Part shown: positions 13,307-15,700 of the stretch, piece after piece
Position numbering within the stretch: position 1 is the stretch's first letter
Layout of the letters: each line of letters starts with the position of its first letter
NCBI GenBank assembly: GCA_018882825.1
Contig: VERC01000021.1
Span: 1-15,700, forward strand
DNA: 15,700 bases
Reading direction: 5' to 3'
Source of the DNA: Acidimicrobiia bacterium
GTDB taxonomy: Bacteria > Actinomycetota > Acidimicrobiia > Acidimicrobiales > Acidimicrobilacustridaceae
Made by a program: the position numbers and the translations under genes
The notes under the pieces: generated by a model
Database searches by the model: none
The model's input: the letters and a program-made list of their open reading frames with translations, nothing else
Told to the model about the DNA's origin: nothing

Positions 13307-14520
13307 CGGCGGCACACTCCCGGGCATCGGTCGACGGGACAGGGGCCGTCGCGATCGACGGCGGCCACACACGGGGGCGCGTCGGCGGCGACCGCAGCGG
13401 CGTCACGACCGACGGTGGCGGCGAAGAACGACGGATCGGTGGCGCCCTCCGTGGAGAGGAGCAGCACCGTCGCATCGGGGCCGAGTCCGAGGAGGGTGAG
13501 GTCATCGATGGCCTGCAGGGCGCCGAGTGACGCCGCGCCGGTCTCACCGGACACCACCCCGCAGTCGGCCAGCGAGCGCATGGCCCGCTCGGCATCGGCA
13601 TCGTCGATCGACACGAACCAGTCGAATCCGGTCGAGACCCAGGGCCAGGCGACCGGCGAGGGGAGTCCGCAGTTGAGGCCGGCCATGATCGATCGGTGGG
13701 GACCGGGGACCTCGACGATGTGGCCGGCCTCGGCCGAGGCCTGCACGCAGTTGGCGGAGGTGGGCTCGACGCCCAGCAGTCGCAGCGACGACGGGAACGA
13801 GTCGCGGCGATACCACTGGGCGGTGGCGGCAGCCAGGGCCCCCACGCCCATCGGCACGACCACCAGATCGGGCACGGCCAGTCCGGCCGCAGCGGACTGG
13901 GCGGCCACCTCGGCGAAGATCGTGGCGTAGCCCTCGATCACGATGGCGGGAATCGTCTCGTAGCCCTCCCACGAGGTGTCGGACACGACGAGGCAGTCGT
14001 CGCCGGCTTCCCGGGCGGCGCGGGCCACTGCGTCCTCGTAGGTGCCGTCGACCACCTCGCACGACGCGCCTTCGCCGAGCACGGCATCGATGCGCGACCG
14101 ACTGGTACCGGTGGGAACGAAGATCCGTGCGCCGATACCCACACGTCGGGCGAACGAGGCCACGGCGCGACCGTGGTTCCCGTCGGTGGCAGTGGCCAGC
14201 GCAATGGGCCGCAGCGGCTCGAGCGCGTCGGCCAGTTCGTCGAACGTCGACCACTGCGGTTCATGACCGAGCCGGTCGACGAGGGCCCGGTACGACGCCC
14301 ATGCGGCGCCGAGCATCTTGAAGGCGGGGAGGCCCAGACGATCGGACTCGTCCTTGACCAGCACGTGGCCGACGCCGAGTGCAGTGGCCAGGGTCGGCAG
14401 GTCGACCAGCGGCGTGGGCGCGTAGTCGGGGAAGCGACGATGGAACTCCGTCACCGGTCCGGGCGCCGTCGGGGGCGGAGTGCTGCCCTGCAGACGGTTG
14501 CGGGTGAGGTGGGCGCTCAT
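13303..14520 (-). CDS. Diaminopropionate ammonia-lyase-like PLP enzyme (YgeX/DpaL family)
   Basis: A 405-residue fold-type II PLP enzyme, about the length of E. coli YgeX (398). [17 protein letters not shown] (56-72) holds the PLP Lys68 in the family's characteristic context; [11 protein letters not shown] is the PLP/substrate loop and [10 protein letters not shown] the Gly-rich phosphate-binding loop. The family converts 2,3-diaminopropionate to pyruvate and two ammonia. The protein ends in an unusual Cys-rich tail ([21 protein letters not shown], last about 25 residues), which may bind metal or be a chance extension. Both ends overlap neighbours by 4 bases (ATGA at 14517-14520 and 13303-13306). 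YgeX lies near the amidohydrolase gene ssnA in E. coli, so a role in purine breakdown is plausible. A related ammonia-lyase or threonine-type dehydratase is the alternative. Confidence 0.83.
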   Translation of the reverse strand: MSAHLTRNRLQGSTPPPTAPGPVTEFHRRFPDYAPTPLVDLPTLATALGVGHVLVKDESDRLGLPAFKMLGAAWASYRALVDRLGHEPQWSTFDELADALEPLRPIALATATDGNHGRAVASFARRVGIGARIFVPTGTSRSRIDAVLGEGASCEVVDGTYEDAVARAAREAGDDCLVVSDTSWEGYETIPAIVIEGYATIFAEVAAQSAAAGLAVPDLVVVPMGVGALAAATAQWYRRDSFPSSLRLLGVEPTSANCVQASAEAGHIVEVPGPHRSIMAGLNCGLPSPVAWPWVSTGFDWFVSIDDADAERAMRSLADCGVVSGETGAASLGALQAIDDLTLLGLGPDATVLLLSTEGATDPSFFAATVGRDAAAVAADAPPCVAAVDRDGPCPVDRCPGVCRR

Positions 14521-15518
14521 GGTGTCCAGTCGGCGAAGGCGTCGATCATGGCATGAACGTCGTCACCCAACGGATAGAGGACGGGACAGGTGGCGCCGTT
14601 GGCCATGTACTCGGCGACCTTCTCGCGACACTCGTCGGGAGTTCCCGATGCCGTGATCATCTGCACGATGTCGTCGGGCACGAGCTTCGACGCGGCCACG
14701 ACCTGCTCATGGGTGGCCGGCCACGACAGCACCGAACCGATCTCGTCGAGCAGCGACTCGGGAACGCCCGACGCCTTCATGATGTGGGGCTGCTGGCCGA
14801 GGTACTGGGTCACCAGCAGTCGGGCATTGTCGAGCGCCCGTTGGCGATCGGAGTCGAGCGAGCACACCACGAGTTGCGGTCGGTCGATGTCGTCGATCGA
14901 CCGTCCCGCCTTCGTCGCACCGATCTCGAGATGCTCCATCGCCGTGGCGTTGTAGGCGGGGGACACGAGATAGTTGAGCAGGGCGCCGTCGGCGATCTCG
15001 CCGGTGAGTTCCATCATCTTCATGCCGGTGGCCCCGATGTAGATGGGGACGTCCTTGGGGCGACGCTCCTGGTGCACGTAGTCGAGTTCCACCCCGTCGA
15101 GCTGCACGAACTCCCCCTCGTAGGTGACGGTCTCGTCGGCCAGCAGGGCGCGCACCGCCTCACAGGTCTCGCGCATGGCCTTGAGCGGACGGGCGCGGTC
15201 GACACCCACCTTGGCGGCCAGAGGGTCCCACCAGGCGCCGATGCCGAGGATCACGCGGCCGGGCGCGAGATCGTCGAGGGTGGCGAACGTCGACGCCAGC
15301 AGGGCCGGGTTGCGCGTCCAGTTGTTGACGACACCCGACCCGGCCTTGATGCGTTCGGTCGACGTGAGGAAGGCGGCCATGGGCACTGTCGCCTCGCGCA
15401 CCAGTCGACTCTCGGCCTGCCACACGGCCTCGAAACCGCGCGACTCTGCGTACTGCACGATCTCGATGCCCTGGCGGATCGGATGGGCATCCTGCAGGTA
15501 GATGGCGAGTCGGGTCAT
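14517..15518 (-). CDS. Luciferase-like (LLM) F420-dependent-type oxidoreductase
   Basis: A 333-residue TIM-barrel protein of the bacterial luciferase superfamily. Typical segments are [33 protein letters not shown] (conserved cofactor-side strand), [28 protein letters not shown] and a C-terminal [13 protein letters not shown]. The pattern is of the actinobacterial F420-dependent methylene-tetrahydromethanopterin-reductase-like group rather than FMN monooxygenases, though sequence alone does not prove the cofactor. The substrate is unknown; in this operon it may reduce or oxidise an intermediate of N-heterocycle breakdown. The ATG 15518 has a GAGG site five bases upstream. It starts 37 bases past the stop of the partial amidohydrolase and overlaps the PLP-enzyme gene by 4 bases. 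Confidence 0.85.
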   Translation of the reverse strand: MTRLAIYLQDAHPIRQGIEIVQYAESRGFEAVWQAESRLVREATVPMAAFLTSTERIKAGSGVVNNWTRNPALLASTFATLDDLAPGRVILGIGAWWDPLAAKVGVDRARPLKAMRETCEAVRALLADETVTYEGEFVQLDGVELDYVHQERRPKDVPIYIGATGMKMMELTGEIADGALLNYLVSPAYNATAMEHLEIGATKAGRSIDDIDRPQLVVCSLDSDRQRALDNARLLVTQYLGQQPHIMKASGVPESLLDEIGSVLSWPATHEQVVAASKLVPDDIVQMITASGTPDECREKVAEYMANGATCPVLYPLGDDVHAMIDAFADWTP

Positions 15519-15525
15519 GGTGTCC

Positions 15526-15547
15526 TCGGTTTCGGAGTCGGTTTCGG
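15526..15547. repeat. Short direct repeat between two operon genes
   Basis: TCGGTTTCGG occurs twice, at 15526-15535 and 15538-15547 (12-base period), in the 37-base gap before the luciferase-like gene. It overlaps the ribosome-binding neighbourhood. Could be a slipped duplication or a site for a regulator. Confidence 0.4.
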
Positions 15548-15555
15548 GTTCGAGA

Positions 15556-15700
15556 TCAGAGTCGGGCGAACAGTCGAGCCGCCTGCTCCGCGGCGCGGGC
15601 CCGGATCTCGTCGGCGTCGACGCGGGTGGCCCGACCGTCTACGAGCACCTCCTCGCCGCTGACGGTGACGTCGACGGCGCGGATGTCGGTGGTGTAGGCC
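15556..15700 (-). CDS. C-terminal end of an amidohydrolase (5' part outside window)
   Basis: Only 47 codons before the stop TGA (15558-15556) are visible. The reading [20 protein letters not shown] followed by an Ala/Glu/Arg-rich helix ending ARLFARL is the usual C-terminus of AtzA/TrzN/SsnA-like amidohydrolases: the last beta-strand pair with V.VDGR, then an amphipathic helix. No other frame gives a recognisable ending. It is the upstream member of the leftward operon and would be a second amidohydrolase besides the one at 11927-13306. The identity of the enzyme cannot be told from this fragment. Confidence 0.65.
   Translation of the reverse strand, partial: AYTTDIRAVDVTVSGEEVLVDGRATRVDADEIRARAAEQAARLFARL

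Noticed and set aside
12830..13930. 366-codon plus-strand open frame across the amidohydrolase/PLP-enzyme junction
   Set aside because: Crosses two well-supported minus-strand genes and has shadow-like composition.
1..15700. CRISPR array, tRNA, rRNA, insertion sequence, defence island
   Set aside because: No regularly spaced repeats, cloverleaf, transposase or nuclease signatures were seen on either strand.

Overview
The window is a high-GC chromosomal segment that looks like an actinobacterium, most plausibly of the Acidimicrobiia/Ilumatobacter type. This is inferred from gene content: a mycothiol-dependent isomerase-family protein, a luciferase-like protein of the F420-dependent type, an Ltp2-type thiolase-fold aldolase with its DUF35 partner, a long CaiB/BaiF protein, and extracellular GWxxDP repeats. 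No rRNA, tRNA, transposase, phage or CRISPR sequence was seen. Seventeen of the eighteen genes lie on the minus strand; only the CoA-transferase gene at 4424-6838 is on plus.

Layout, left to right. (1) 1-1476: 5' part of a secreted SGNH-hydrolase lipoprotein with C-terminal repeat domains, cut by the left edge. (2) 1477-1825: gene-free, holding palindromes and a possible terminator. (3) 1826-4345: a four-gene operon with stop/start overlaps at every junction, transcribed leftwards as MaoC-like protein (non-catalytic type), DUF35 Zn-ribbon protein, MaoC-like hydratase (catalytic type), Ltp2-like aldolase. This is the steroid side-chain hydratase/retro-aldolase kit (ChsH1-ChsH2-Ltp2), but with the two domains of ChsH2 encoded by separate genes. 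(4) 4424-6838: a divergent tandem-fused CaiB/BaiF CoA-transferase whose N-terminal half has lost the catalytic Asp. The 78-bp divergent gap carries a 9-bp inverted repeat at its centre. (5) 6862-8993: a coclaurine-N-methyltransferase-like SAM methyltransferase overlapping a ChaA-type cation/proton antiporter gene. (6) 9051-9087: a strong hairpin, then a fasciclin-domain lipoprotein (9105-9644) and an unusual unknown ORF (from 10015) that runs without a stop into the fasciclin gene. (7) 10159-11193: YqjF/DUF2071 protein and two tiny overlapping membrane proteins. (8) 11230-15700: a leftward operon of an amidohydrolase (C-terminal end only), a luciferase-like oxidoreductase, a diaminopropionate ammonia-lyase-like PLP enzyme, an 8-oxoguanine-deaminase-like amidohydrolase and a mycothiol-dependent isomerase-family protein.

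How the genes may work together (inference): the CaiB protein could form a CoA thioester, the MaoC pair hydrate the enoyl-CoA, and Ltp2-DUF35 cleave the tertiary alcohol by retro-aldol reaction. The right-hand operon looks like purine or other N-heterocycle catabolism, recalling the association of YgeX with the amidohydrolase SsnA in the E. coli purine/urate gene region. The most unusual points are the split ChsH2-like module, the dead/live CoA-transferase fusion, and the unknown ORF with no stop in any frame before the next gene.
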